Of a DNA stretch of 64,000 nucleotides, positions 42,415 through 51,445 are shown piece by piece. Both the position numbers and the translations under genes were made by a program. How positions within the stretch are numbered: position 1 is the stretch's first letter; each line of letters starts with the position of its first letter. The stretch is from Ancylomarina sp. DW003 (lineage in GTDB: Bacteria; Bacteroidota; Bacteroidia; Bacteroidales; Marinifilaceae), in NCBI RefSeq assembly GCF_029029505.1, contig NZ_JAKJSD010000022.1, positions 1 through 64,000 on the forward strand, written 5' to 3'. The notes below the pieces were generated by a model that did not search any database, was not told where the DNA came from, and was given only the letters and a program-made list of their open reading frames with translations.

Positions 42415-42825
42415 ATGAATAAATTTCTGTTGTTTCTTTTTTTTATTTCTATAACTACATTTTGTCATGCACAAGATGATAATATGTCTAATGAGGATAA
42501 TTTTTTAAGTGATGGATCAGATAATGGAGGTCCTGGCTCAAGTTTTAATTTAAACCCGGATAAAAGCATTGGATATTTCAATCATAATGATGGTTCGGTT
42601 TCTTTTTCAATTTCATTTAAGGCTAATCAATTAATAACATTTAAAGCCTATGTAAAAAGAGGTATGGGGGTACGTAAAAAAATAAATAAGAAACAAGCTT
42701 ATGTTTCAGGGAAACAGCTTCAGGGCTATATTGAGGTAAAATGTACTCCAAGTTTAGGAAGTCCTTATTATGAAACAATATTTTTCTCTGCCGACCTTAA
42801 TACAGGAATCTTTAGTGTAAAATAA
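42415..42825 (+). CDS. Unknown small exported protein
   Basis: 136 residues with a clear signal peptide (MNKFLLFLFFISITTFCHAQ), then an acidic/Gly-Asn linker (DDNMSNEDNFLSDGSDNGGPG) and a beta-rich domain with SIGYFNHNDGSVSFSISFK and YFSADLNTGIFSVK-like strands. No family recognised. Stands alone with a 267-bp leader region upstream and a hairpin downstream, so it probably has its own promoter. The upstream gap holds no visible feature. Confidence 0.68.
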   Translation: MNKFLLFLFFISITTFCHAQDDNMSNEDNFLSDGSDNGGPGSSFNLNPDKSIGYFNHNDGSVSFSISFKANQLITFKAYVKRGMGVRKKINKKQAYVSGKQLQGYIEVKCTPSLGSPYYETIFFSADLNTGIFSVK

Positions 42826-42888
42826 GTCGAATATTACCAGTTGAATTAATTTTTTTAGATAAACCAATGTTATACAAATTTTATTCTG

Positions 42889-42917
42889 TGCACCTGTACT
42901 ACTTAGTATCAGGTGCA
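42889..42917 (+). terminator. Hairpin after the small exported protein gene
   Basis: TGCACCTG / CAGGTGCA stem with a nested TACT/AGTA inner stem; followed by TTGTTGTG. Probable terminator. Confidence 0.55.
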
Positions 42918-42968
42918 TTGTTGTGCAATAAACTTAATTATTGAGCTAATAAAAAATCAGAATAGAAA

Positions 42969-43712
42969 ATGAACAGATTAATATATTTACTATTACTGCA
43001 ACTATCTATTTATAGTTGCAGTTATCAAAAAAAAGAAAGTCACTTTCAGTGGAATCTCGAGAAAGAACGAATACATAATGAGAATAGAAATGATTTAACT
43101 AAGATAAGTTCCAAAAACTGGATTTCTGATACAAAAGATATAAGTATAAGTGGTGATCCATTGATTCAAGGTGTTTTCCCTGTTCCTGATTATGACTTAG
43201 CAGATAGTACTTTTAATGGAGTTGGTTATTCAGGAGCTTGGAAAGGTATCAGAGTCAATGATAAAACAATTGTTTATCATTCCTTGTTCGTTAATCAGAG
43301 TAATGTGAACAAGGCTCTTATTCCCAATAAAAAGAATGAGGTCTTCTTTACAATTGTCGCATTGACAGATACGATTGATTTAAAAGCTTATTCTCATACA
43401 AGTGTAAGTATTACTTCAAGGAATCACCCTCATTATGTGGGACAGGGATTTGTTAAAACAAAATCGAACCAAATAGATTTTGTGTCTTTTATTATGGCGG
43501 ATAGAAATGCTTATGCTCTAGTGAATATGAGATTATTTGATTTAAGAATTGGATCTATTGTATTAATAGCGCCTCAGAAGGATGGTAGTCTAAGATCTTT
43601 ACAAATTGATTCGCCAAACCTGTCATCAGATGAAATGGATAAGCACATTAAAAATTTGCTAAAAAATAATGAATTGGTGATTAATTTTTTTACAAAGACT
43701 AATAATATTTAG
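42969..43712 (+). CDS. Unknown lipoprotein
   Basis: 247 residues; hydrophobic start ending at IYSCS (Cys17) fits a lipobox. The mature protein has VFPVPDYDLADSTFNGVGYSG and a beta-rich body with FFTIVALTDTIDLKAY, IVLIAPQKDGSLRSLQI. No known domain. The following gene begins with GTG only 1 bp after the stop, so the two are translationally coupled. Confidence 0.68.
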   Translation: MNRLIYLLLLQLSIYSCSYQKKESHFQWNLEKERIHNENRNDLTKISSKNWISDTKDISISGDPLIQGVFPVPDYDLADSTFNGVGYSGAWKGIRVNDKTIVYHSLFVNQSNVNKALIPNKKNEVFFTIVALTDTIDLKAYSHTSVSITSRNHPHYVGQGFVKTKSNQIDFVSFIMADRNAYALVNMRLFDLRIGSIVLIAPQKDGSLRSLQIDSPNLSSDEMDKHIKNLLKNNELVINFFTKTNNI

Positions 43713-43713
43713 G

Positions 43714-44100
43714 GTGAGAAAAAGTCTTTTACTTGTATTGTTATTTCTTAGTACGATTGATGGTTTTGCACAAGAAAAAACAAAACGTCGGGCTGTATAT
43801 ACTGAATTACTTGGTTCTGCTGTAATAGGTTCTGTTAACTATGATTTTCGTTTTAAGCCAGGTAATGACGGTTTAGGTATGCGAATGGGGTTTTCTTATC
43901 TGCCTGATGTGAATCATGGATCGACATTTCTAACGGATTTCAAGGATATTGGTTATATTGCTTTTGCAAAGGCAGGTTTAAGGATTACACCCAAAAATAC
44001 GGGGCTGTTTTTTAATCTGAACTGGACACCTCTATTCAATAGGGATGAGATTCAATGGACTTGGTTTGGTCTGGGAATTGGGTACAGTTGGAATGAATAA
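43714..44100 (+). CDS. Small outer-membrane beta-barrel-like protein (GTG start)
   Basis: 128 residues with a signal peptide (MRKSLLLVLLFLSTIDGFAQ) and a short beta-barrel-like body: ELLGSAVIGSVNYDFRF, DGLGMRMGFSYLP, GYIAFAKAGLRITPKN, FFNLNWTPLFN and a last strand FGLGIGYSWNE. Looks like a small Bacteroidota outer-membrane protein. Coupled to the lipoprotein gene before it, so the two probably form one envelope unit. Confidence 0.72.
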   Translation: MRKSLLLVLLFLSTIDGFAQEKTKRRAVYTELLGSAVIGSVNYDFRFKPGNDGLGMRMGFSYLPDVNHGSTFLTDFKDIGYIAFAKAGLRITPKNTGLFFNLNWTPLFNRDEIQWTWFGLGIGYSWNE

Positions 44101-44128
44101 TGAAATCAGAATTTTGATGAATACTATT

Positions 44129-44350
44129 ATGAAAAAAGAAATACATTGGCTGGAAAGACCTACAAAAAAGAGCTTACTTATAATTGGTTTATTATTGACT
44201 TTTGGCACTACGCTTGTCGTTTTGTCCATGACTGACTTATTTAGGGAAAGTATGTTACAAGGTAAAAATACCTTTATGATACTATGGATGGTAGGTGGAA
44301 TCGTCTCATATTATCGCTATATATTAAGGTATAAGAAATTAAAGCTTTAA
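44129..44350 (+). CDS. Small two-helix membrane protein
   Basis: 73 residues from the preferred ATG at 44129 (MKKEIHWLERPTKK). Two hydrophobic helices (about 13-33 and 48-64) and a basic C-terminus. The reading frame is open further upstream inside the preceding gene, with alternative ATGs at 44093 and 44117. Unknown function. Confidence 0.55.
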   Translation: MKKEIHWLERPTKKSLLIIGLLLTFGTTLVVLSMTDLFRESMLQGKNTFMILWMVGGIVSYYRYILRYKKLKL

Positions 44351-44405
44351 TTAATTGCAATACGTTTTATGAATGACAATCGGACAATAAATTAAATATT
44401 AGAAT

Positions 44406-45686
44406 ATGAGTCTACTTAAAGATATTCAAGAGCTGGTTAAGCAAGATTTAATTTCCGATAATCAGGCTGAAGATATACGAACTTATTATCAGAAAAAGAA
44501 CAGTCAATCGGGAAATTGCCTGTTTACAATTTTTGGTGTTTTAGGAGCCATATTAGTTGGACTTGGCATTATTCTTATTGTTGCGCACAATTGGGATGAG
44601 CTAAGCCGGTTAACAAAGACAATCTTTGCTTTTATTCCTCTCATAACCGGACAGGTTCTTTGTGGCTTTGCATTAATTAAAAAGCGAGAAAATCAGACTT
44701 GGAAAGAGGGGAGTTCAGCATTTTTGTTCTTTGCCGTTGGTGCCAGTATTTCTTTGGTCAGTCAAATTTATCATATTCAAGGTGAACTAAGTTCATTTCT
44801 ATTTACATGGATTTTACTTTGTTTACCCTTGATTTATGTGATGAAATCATCTATAAACTCATTGTTTTGTATTATTGGAATCACAACTTATGCATGTGAA
44901 TTAGCTTATTGGAATCATCCTGAATCAAGTGCTTATTTGTATTGGTTACTAATCTTAGCCATTTTGCCTCATTATTACCATTTATATAAAAATAGACCTG
45001 AAAGTAATTTTATGGTTTTTCATAACTGGCTTTTAGCCTTATCAATGGTTATTTGTCTGGGCACTCTTTCCGATAAACATGGCGAATTTATGTTTATAGC
45101 CTATTTTAGTTTGTTTGCCTGTTTATATCTGTTGGGAAATGTGAGATTTTTTTCTCAGCAAAAGCTATTAAATAATGCTTATAAATTCCTGGGAACATTA
45201 GGAACCATTATATTATTACTTGTCTTAAGTTTCGATTGGTTTTGGGAAGATTTGAGAAATAAACCTTACTTGTTTAAGGAAATAATAGTATCTCCTGAGT
45301 TTATGGCATCCACGATATTGACGGTGTTAGCAGTAGTAATCCTCCTTTTGCAACAGAAAAATAAGAAACTCCTTAGTGTTAAGCCTATATCGTTGATATT
45401 CATCCTGTTTATTTATGCATTTTTAACTGGTCTATCCTCATCGATATCGGTACTTCTAATAAATCTATATGTTTTTGTAATTGGGATTTTAACCATAAGA
45501 GAAGGTGCAAGAAAAGATCATTTGGGAATCCTAAATTTTGGTTTACTCATTATTACCGCTCTGGTTACTTGTCGATTCTTTGATGAGAATTTAAGTTTCG
45601 TTATTAGAGGCATTTTGTTTGTGTCGGTGGGTGTTGGTTTTTTTGTTACAAATTTTGTGATGCTTAAAAAAAGGAAAAATGGATAA
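44406..45686 (+). CDS. DUF2157 membrane protein
   Basis: 426 residues: short N-terminal soluble part (LLKDIQELVKQDLISDNQ), characteristic LGAILVGLGIILIVAHNWDEL, then ten or more membrane helices. DUF2157 proteins are unknown inner-membrane proteins that are frequently encoded with GDYXXLXY-family proteins, as here (8-bp overlap with the next gene). No catalytic residues evident. Probably co-translated with its partner as one envelope module. Confidence 0.9.
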   Translation: MSLLKDIQELVKQDLISDNQAEDIRTYYQKKNSQSGNCLFTIFGVLGAILVGLGIILIVAHNWDELSRLTKTIFAFIPLITGQVLCGFALIKKRENQTWKEGSSAFLFFAVGASISLVSQIYHIQGELSSFLFTWILLCLPLIYVMKSSINSLFCIIGITTYACELAYWNHPESSAYLYWLLILAILPHYYHLYKNRPESNFMVFHNWLLALSMVICLGTLSDKHGEFMFIAYFSLFACLYLLGNVRFFSQQKLLNNAYKFLGTLGTIILLLVLSFDWFWEDLRNKPYLFKEIIVSPEFMASTILTVLAVVILLLQQKNKKLLSVKPISLIFILFIYAFLTGLSSSISVLLINLYVFVIGILTIREGARKDHLGILNFGLLIITALVTCRFFDENLSFVIRGILFVSVGVGFFVTNFVMLKKRKNG

Positions 45687-46254
45687 GAACTATAAACTTT
45701 TAGCGGTATTCATCCTTCTTGCTTTGGTGCAGATTTTTATACCAGCAAAAATGATTATCGATAGTGAAGATGTATTGAACACGGGTGTAGAATACAAATT
45801 TAAAACGGCACCTGTAGATCCAACCGATCCTTTTAGGGGGAAATATATAACGCTTAGATATAAGGATAATAGCGTTGAGGTTGAAAATAAGAGCGATTGG
45901 CTTAGTGGTGAAGAAGTCTACGTCGTCCTTAATTTGAATAAGGATGGTTTTGCAATACCTAAATACATATCAAAAGAGGCTCCTCAATATAAAACCGATT
46001 ATTTTAAAGCAAAGCTTAGTTACGTGAATTCTGATATTTCAAATCGAGTTCGAATCATTTATCCATTTAATCGTTACTATATGGAAGAAAACAAAGCTAA
46101 GAAAGCTGAGGAAATATATCGTAAATCGCAATCCAATAAAAAGCATGTTGCTTATGCTCTTGTCAACATTAAGAATGGTGAAGCTGTTTTAAAAGATGTT
46201 TTGATTGAAGGTGTTTCAATAAAAGATCTTGTAGAGAAAGAAACTATTGACTAA
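45679..46254 (+). CDS. GDYXXLXY-family protein
   Basis: 191 residues. One N-terminal membrane helix (about 6-24) and an extracytoplasmic domain with VEYKFKTAPVDPTDPFRG and the family motif at GKYITLRY (54-61), where Lys replaces the Asp of GDY. Ends with KNGEAVLKDVLIEGVSIKDL. Overlaps the DUF2157 gene by 8 bp, the usual pairing for this family. Function unknown. Confidence 0.9.
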   Translation: MDKNYKLLAVFILLALVQIFIPAKMIIDSEDVLNTGVEYKFKTAPVDPTDPFRGKYITLRYKDNSVEVENKSDWLSGEEVYVVLNLNKDGFAIPKYISKEAPQYKTDYFKAKLSYVNSDISNRVRIIYPFNRYYMEENKAKKAEEIYRKSQSNKKHVAYALVNIKNGEAVLKDVLIEGVSIKDLVEKETID

Positions 46255-46291
46255 TTAATAGCTTACTGCAATTTCAAGTTTGTAATAGAAT

Positions 46292-47062
46292 TTATAATCC
46301 TATCCATGATTTAAATGCTGCTGTACAACTTTGACTCGTTTTAAGCTTGTTTGCATTAATTAGAACAACTACTGAGTTCTTGGTGTAAGGTTCTATCTTT
46401 TCCACATATCTGCGATTAACCATTTCACTACGGTTAATTTTGAAGAAATCTTCAGGATTAAGTAAATCTTCTAATTCTTTGAGGGAATTTTGATTTAATA
46501 AATGCTTTTTGTTTGTTGAATCGTAGGCATAAATAAGACCATAATCAGCTCTAATATAAGTGATGTCTTTATGCTTTAAAAAATAGATACTACCTTTTGA
46601 TTTTACAGGCATGAACTCTTTATAAGTAGGTTTAATTTCAAATTTATTTTTATAATAGGTATCAAGTTTTTGAATAATATCAGGCTGATTATTTATGATA
46701 TTACTTTTCAGAGAAGCATATTTGTTCCAAGCTTTTTCAAAACGCGAAAAGGAGTAGGGTTTCAATAAATATTCAATTCCATTGGTTTCAAAAGCATTCA
46801 TCCAAAATTGATCGTAGGCTGTAGTAAAAATGATGGGTGTATGAATTTCTAACTGGTTGTATATTTCAAAAACATTACCATCACGTAATTCTATATCTGA
46901 AAATATCAAGTCAAGCTCAGGCGATGATTTAAAGAATTCTAATGTTTCATCAAGAGTTTCGATTTCTCCAACAATTTCAAACGTCTCATCAATTTTTTTG
47001 AGAAAATTTCTTAATTTTTTTCTTGCGGGAGCTTCGTCTTCAATTATTACAACTTTAATCAT
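46292..47062 (-). CDS. LytTR-family response regulator
   Basis: 256 residues: receiver domain with acidic residues EDE (8-10) and the phospho-acceptor Asp56 in LIFSDIELRDG, conserved Thr in FTTAYDQ and Lys in LLKPYS; C-terminal LytTR DNA-binding domain from about 145 (FMPVKSKGSIYFLKHKDI to the end), with FFKINRSEMVNRRYV. Overlaps the histidine kinase gene by 8 bp, forming a LytS/LytR two-component pair. LytTR proteins bind direct repeats spaced about two helical turns; the target genes are not evident. Confidence 0.92.
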   Translation of the reverse strand: MIKVVIIEDEAPARKKLRNFLKKIDETFEIVGEIETLDETLEFFKSSPELDLIFSDIELRDGNVFEIYNQLEIHTPIIFTTAYDQFWMNAFETNGIEYLLKPYSFSRFEKAWNKYASLKSNIINNQPDIIQKLDTYYKNKFEIKPTYKEFMPVKSKGSIYFLKHKDITYIRADYGLIYAYDSTNKKHLLNQNSLKELEDLLNPEDFFKINRSEMVNRRYVEKIEPYTKNSVVVLINANKLKTSQSCTAAFKSWIGL

Positions 47063-48107
47063 TACTGTGCATTTTTATAAGTGGTAAGGTCAGGCTAAAG
47101 GCATGAACCTCGTCTGAAATTAATAAAGGCTGATTGCTTAAAAGTTGGAATTGCTGAGCCAAATTTTTGAGAGCAACTCCGTTGCCGTTACGTTTTCTGC
47201 TTTGTTCCACTTTATTATTAGAAACTTCAATTCCTTTATTTACTGAAATATCTATGAGAACAGGAGTCTCTTGGGTTCCTAAGTTGTGAGTAATGGCATT
47301 TTCAATAAGGACTTGTAAACAAAATGGAGGGACAATAGCTTTTACATTCCGAATGGAAGCGTCTATGTTCAACTGATAATAACCTTCGTATTTTTTTGCC
47401 ATCATTTCGAAATAATTTTGTGCAAATTCTAGTTCTTCCTGAATGGATATGAGCTCTTTTTCCGAACTATTTAAGGCATAACGATACAATTCTGAAAACT
47501 GACTTAAGAAGTCGGATGCTTTTTCTTTATCTTCCTCAATGAGTTGATCCAAAATATTAAGATTATTAAATAGGAAGTGTGGATTCAATTGGCCTTTTAA
47601 TTGTTGAATCTTACTTTTAGACAGACTTAGATCGTAGTTGTTTATGCGTTGCTGATACGCCTTGTTCTCTAGAAAATAGAGATAAGCTAATGAAAATCCA
47701 CCATAAATTAGAAAATCAGTAATTTGATTAAACAAAAGTGAAACCACTTGGTAAGTGGAGGCATAGTTTTGTGAGAAAGTATCAAACACAAAAGCAATAA
47801 ATAGTCCAAACAAGTTGATGTAAACCATATAGAAAACCAAGCTGACGCTAAAATACCTAATGTAATTAATAAATGTGCCTTCCTTTGTATGCCTTGCTGA
47901 TGCTATTTTCCTTTTTATAAAATCGATAGAAATAAACAGTATTAAGGCATTCAAAAACACCCAAAAAGACGTATCGAAATGAAAAATATAATTACCAATC
48001 AGATAGGCAAATTCTAAACTGTTTTTTAGGGTGAGTACCCAGCTGAAAAGAAATAGAAACAGAATAAAGAGTTTGTGCTTATTAATATATGATAGGAATG
48101 CTTTCAC
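47055..48107 (-). CDS. LytS-like sensor histidine kinase (His_kinase family)
   Basis: 350 residues: four membrane helices in the first 150 residues, coiled-coil linker, then the His_kinase domain with QLNPHFLFNNLNIL (phospho-accepting His177), and the ATP-binding N-box IENAITHNLG and glycine motif NGNGVALKNLAQQFQLL. Unlike classical kinases it lacks a PAS or HAMP domain. Works with the overlapping LytTR regulator. Signal unknown; inner membrane. Confidence 0.92.
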   Translation of the reverse strand: MKAFLSYINKHKLFILFLFLFSWVLTLKNSLEFAYLIGNYIFHFDTSFWVFLNALILFISIDFIKRKIASARHTKEGTFINYIRYFSVSLVFYMVYINLFGLFIAFVFDTFSQNYASTYQVVSLLFNQITDFLIYGGFSLAYLYFLENKAYQQRINNYDLSLSKSKIQQLKGQLNPHFLFNNLNILDQLIEEDKEKASDFLSQFSELYRYALNSSEKELISIQEELEFAQNYFEMMAKKYEGYYQLNIDASIRNVKAIVPPFCLQVLIENAITHNLGTQETPVLIDISVNKGIEVSNNKVEQSRKRNGNGVALKNLAQQFQLLSNQPLLISDEVHAFSLTLPLIKMHSND

Positions 48108-48310
48108 GGATTAATTATGATTTAAGAGTATTGTTTGATAACATCACAAACTGAATTCTAATAGCTTATAAATAACTATTATTGTCAAATTGAATAAGAA
48201 GGCAGGTAAAAATAATGAATATTAAGGTTCAGCCAAACTTAAAATCCTTTCTGTTTTGAATTTCTGATAATTTGTAAGTGTTTTATTCATAGTAAAAAGA
48301 GCATTAACGG

Positions 48311-48340
48311 ATTAAAGACGCTGCTATCAGCGCCTTTAAT
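48311..48340 (-). terminator. Terminator of the unknown membrane-anchored protein gene
   Basis: ATTAAAGACGCTG / CAGCGCCTTTAAT stem with one mismatch, CTAT loop; downstream of the gene ending at 48363. Confidence 0.7.
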
Positions 48341-48362
48341 ATTTTGATGTAGATATTAATTA

Positions 48363-49070
48363 TCAGCTGGTTTTATTTATAAGCTCACCTTGCTCGTTTA
48401 AAAATTCCATTTTTGGTTTGTTTTCTTTATCAATGAAAATTCTTATTCTAGGTTTGCCGGTATCGTCATTGATAAATAAACCAAAATCATTATTTAATCT
48501 CTTGCCAACAAACAATCTTTCATTCGATAATAAGCTATCCTTTTGCATTTTAGAGTAGGCCTGTTTTCTTTCATCTTTACTTTTCATTTTACTAATTTTA
48601 GTAAAAGCGTCCATTCTGGCATTATAGCTGTTCTCTTTTGGATAATCCCATAACTGTAGACCGTATTTCCTTTTTTTGATTTCAGGGTTTTCTGTATACT
48701 GCAGCTGCATAATTTGATCATCTTTGTACTGATCAACAGAAAGCACCAAACCAGCTTCTTTATCAAAAGCATCATATATTAATCCGCCGCATTCATCACC
48801 TTTAGAGTTGAAGAATATCATTCCTGCAGGTCTTTGCCTCTTGGGAATTGGTTTGTTATTGATAATTCCTGAATGCTGTTTCTCACTATTGCTTATAACA
48901 AGTTTCAGATCTCCATTTTTTTCAACAATATTGATACGCTCAACATCTATAGTACTAAATTTTCTGTTGTCCGATGAATTAAAAGCATAAAATACTGTTG
49001 CTATTACACCTATTGCTGTAAAAAGCGCATATGCTCTTAGAAATGCTAGTTCTTTTCCTTTATTTTTCAT
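48363..49070 (-). CDS. Unknown membrane-anchored protein
   Basis: 235 residues. One hydrophobic helix near the N-terminus (FLRAYALFTAIGVIATVFYAF, about 10-30), then a soluble domain with IVEKNGDLKLVISNSEKQ, PAGMIFFNSKGDECGGLIYD, FVGKRLNNDFGLFIND and KPRIRIFIDKENKPKMEFL. The repeated strand-turn pattern suggests a beta-sandwich exposed outside the membrane. No family recognised. Isolated gene with a terminator downstream and a decayed stretch upstream. Confidence 0.75.
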   Translation of the reverse strand: MKNKGKELAFLRAYALFTAIGVIATVFYAFNSSDNRKFSTIDVERINIVEKNGDLKLVISNSEKQHSGIINNKPIPKRQRPAGMIFFNSKGDECGGLIYDAFDKEAGLVLSVDQYKDDQIMQLQYTENPEIKKRKYGLQLWDYPKENSYNARMDAFTKISKMKSKDERKQAYSKMQKDSLLSNERLFVGKRLNNDFGLFINDDTGKPRIRIFIDKENKPKMEFLNEQGELINKTS

Positions 49071-49196
49071 GATAATTAGATTTTGAATTAATTATACACC
49101 AAAACTAAAGGCACTTGAATGTTTAAAAAATAGAATTCCTTTGAGCTAAGGAATTTTTTTAATGAATAGAGGAAAAATAGAGTAGAGTGAATTGAA

Positions 49197-49391
49197 TTAT
49201 TTCTTTTTACTTAAGCCTTTTATCACGATATGTCCTGTGCCATCTTTATTGCAAGGATACTGAAAAGCTTTTGCGGCAAGTTTAGGTGTATTTATCGTTT
49301 GATAAAATTCATCCATATATTTAAGAGTTTGCTTTATGTCGCTTTCCTCCAGATGTATGTTATATCTTGTAAAGAGAATACGGAATTGCTT
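49197..49391 (-). pseudogene. Open frame directly after the phosphoesterase stop codon
   Basis: 64 codons without an ATG start that continue in the same frame immediately past the TAA of the metallophosphoesterase gene. The translation (with LEESDIKQTLKYMDEFYQ, then PKLAAKAFQYPCNKDGTGHI) is well-formed and lysine-rich, more like the C-terminal end of a separate protein than random sequence. Either a remnant of a gene whose start has been lost, or a rare non-ATG start. The rest of the gap 49071-49391 shows nothing else. Confidence 0.35.
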
Positions 49392-51266
49392 TTATTTTCT
49401 TAGCCAGTATTCATCGATGAGTTCAAGAGTATCAGGATTTTTCACACGCACTTTAATTTTAGGGCCATCTACATCGATAAGAACTAAGGCATTTTGAGTG
49501 GAAAAATTCCTTAAATTATTCATCCATGGTGTTTTCTCCTGAGCGTAGTAAGGTGCTCCAGCTGCGCCATTATTAATTTGATAGAATGTTCGGTTGAGTT
49601 TCAGCTTTGGATGTGAATAACCATCAGGATAGCGGGGCATATCGTCATTGATAGTAAGCATATTGTAATTGTGTTCGTCTCCGGTAAGTGAAGCCACTGT
49701 TTTGGAGCTATTATTCACAATAAGGTCTAAAAGCTGATCTCTACGCTGAATAATACCCATTTCGAGTGTTTTACCATTAACAACACCTCTAAAACGATTA
49801 TCACCATTATACCACATATCATCTTTTACATGACCGCCGTTGGGAAAGAATGGCGTATGCAGACTGATGAAGATATGGTCGATATTATCATCTTTCTCAA
49901 GTTGATTAAGCATCTTTTTAAGCCATTTTAACTGATTATCCATAATATAGGCATGTAAATTTCCACTAGTGTAATGCATGCCTTGTGGAGCGTAAAAATA
50001 GTCAGAGTTGAGAACCACCATGGCAACGTTATCATAGGCATACCAATACACAGATTCTTTATATGAAGGAAAATCGATTTTTCCGGAATTGGGATCAGCT
50101 TTAGAGCCATCTTCACTTCCAGGTCCATTTTCAGGTAGAACAAAATTATCTTGAAAAAGTGATTCTCCTGAATCGGAATCAAAAGGGAAATGATCTATCA
50201 TATAGCCTTGTCCGGTGGTATTATCCTTAAAGAAATAGGAATAAGCTTCATGATTGCCAAAGCCTGTAATAAAAGGTATATAGTGCCAATAGGATTCTAC
50301 GGCATGTTTCCAGTTCGCATACTGAAGATTCATACGTTCTCTACTGATCTCATAACCATCAATTAAATCTCCTGTAAATTGTACAAACTTGGCATTCTCC
50401 GCTTTGGCAAGAGAGGAAATGCGTTTCATGATATAGGCATTGGTCCCAAATATGTTTCTTTCACCACCACCTTGACCTGCACGGGAATCGCTGCCATAAG
50501 CAAAAGTGAATTTTTTACCTGTACCTGGCATTGGAGCCGTTTCAAACTTAAAGTTGAAACTAAAATCACCTACTTCAAGTGTATAAGGATAAGATGTTTC
50601 TGCATCCAGTTTGCTAATTTTTATTTCGTGTTGTAAACGTGCACCTTTACTTTTATAAGATTTACCATTAACGATAATATTGGCTTTTGTTTCTGTAGAT
50701 GTAGTGAAAGAAATAACAGCGCCCTCGTGACTCAATTTATTAATGAAAGGCCCCTCAATAACAGTTGGAACAGCATTAAAAAGATTATCTTTATATGTGA
50801 AGGCAGCCTTTCCATCATAAATAATCGTTCCTTCATTGTTGACTATACGATACCCCAATATGCCTTGCCCTGATTGTTTCCAACCAATCATATCGTACTT
50901 TCCAGATAGGTTTTGAACAATTGGTATATTAGTACGACCATTTTTGATAGGAGCACTTTCTCTAAAATAAACAGGCTGAGGATAGCTGCCATCTTTATAG
51001 TTGATGAAACCATAATATAAGGTTCCATTCAAATCTGGAAATTTAAAATCGAGATCTAATCCTTTAGCTGTTCCTGTAATATTGGAATACAGATCAGTGA
51101 ATTGAAAGGTATCATTGGGAGGGACAGCGTACAACTTTTTATTTTCTATTTGCAGGAATACGCCTTTTTCATCACTGCCAATATTTGAATAAACTGCAGG
51201 TACTTCTTGAGCCTTTAATGGAATGATAAGAAATATAAAAGCTGCCCATGTTAATAGTTTTTTCAT
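49392..51266 (-). CDS. Exported metallophosphoesterase with N-terminal beta domains (purple-acid-phosphatase-like)
   Basis: 624 residues with a signal peptide (MKKLLTWAAFIFLIIPLKAQ). The N-terminal half is beta-rich, including an FN3-like domain (GPFINKLSHEGAVISFTT). The catalytic half has calcineurin-type motifs in order: YGSDSRAG, FTGDLIDG, GFGNHEAY, SLHTPFF and TGDEHNYNM, supplying metal-binding Asp, Asn and His residues. It hydrolyses a phosphoester outside the cytoplasm; substrate unknown. Read in the same direction as the M16 peptidase gene but 179 bp away with a terminator in between. Confidence 0.9.
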   Translation of the reverse strand: MKKLLTWAAFIFLIIPLKAQEVPAVYSNIGSDEKGVFLQIENKKLYAVPPNDTFQFTDLYSNITGTAKGLDLDFKFPDLNGTLYYGFINYKDGSYPQPVYFRESAPIKNGRTNIPIVQNLSGKYDMIGWKQSGQGILGYRIVNNEGTIIYDGKAAFTYKDNLFNAVPTVIEGPFINKLSHEGAVISFTTSTETKANIIVNGKSYKSKGARLQHEIKISKLDAETSYPYTLEVGDFSFNFKFETAPMPGTGKKFTFAYGSDSRAGQGGGERNIFGTNAYIMKRISSLAKAENAKFVQFTGDLIDGYEISRERMNLQYANWKHAVESYWHYIPFITGFGNHEAYSYFFKDNTTGQGYMIDHFPFDSDSGESLFQDNFVLPENGPGSEDGSKADPNSGKIDFPSYKESVYWYAYDNVAMVVLNSDYFYAPQGMHYTSGNLHAYIMDNQLKWLKKMLNQLEKDDNIDHIFISLHTPFFPNGGHVKDDMWYNGDNRFRGVVNGKTLEMGIIQRRDQLLDLIVNNSSKTVASLTGDEHNYNMLTINDDMPRYPDGYSHPKLKLNRTFYQINNGAAGAPYYAQEKTPWMNNLRNFSTQNALVLIDVDGPKIKVRVKNPDTLELIDEYWLRK

Positions 51267-51399
51267 TATATCTATCTTTTGTGGTTATAATATGTTGATT
51301 TCCATTAAAGATACAATAAGAGGAGAAGGCTTGCAGATTTTTTATATGAATTTAACATGAATTTTTAATAGTCGATTTTGAAAGAAAGTTTAATCAAAA

Positions 51400-51423
51400 A
51401 AAAGAGCCCGTGTGGGCTCTTTT
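51400..51423 (-). terminator. Terminator of the M16 peptidase gene
   Basis: AAAAGAGCCC / GGGCTCTTTT stem with a GTGT loop; T-rich exit on the minus strand. 23 bp past the stop codon. Confidence 0.92.
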
Positions 51424-51445
51424 AGAATATATTTGAAGTGAATTC

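Noticed and set aside
46292-48107. LytTR system as the regulator of the TGTTAG boxes
   Set aside because: LytTR regulators bind direct repeats of about 9 bp spaced near two helical turns; the 11-bp period fits OmpR/PhoB-type regulators better, and the location is unlinked.
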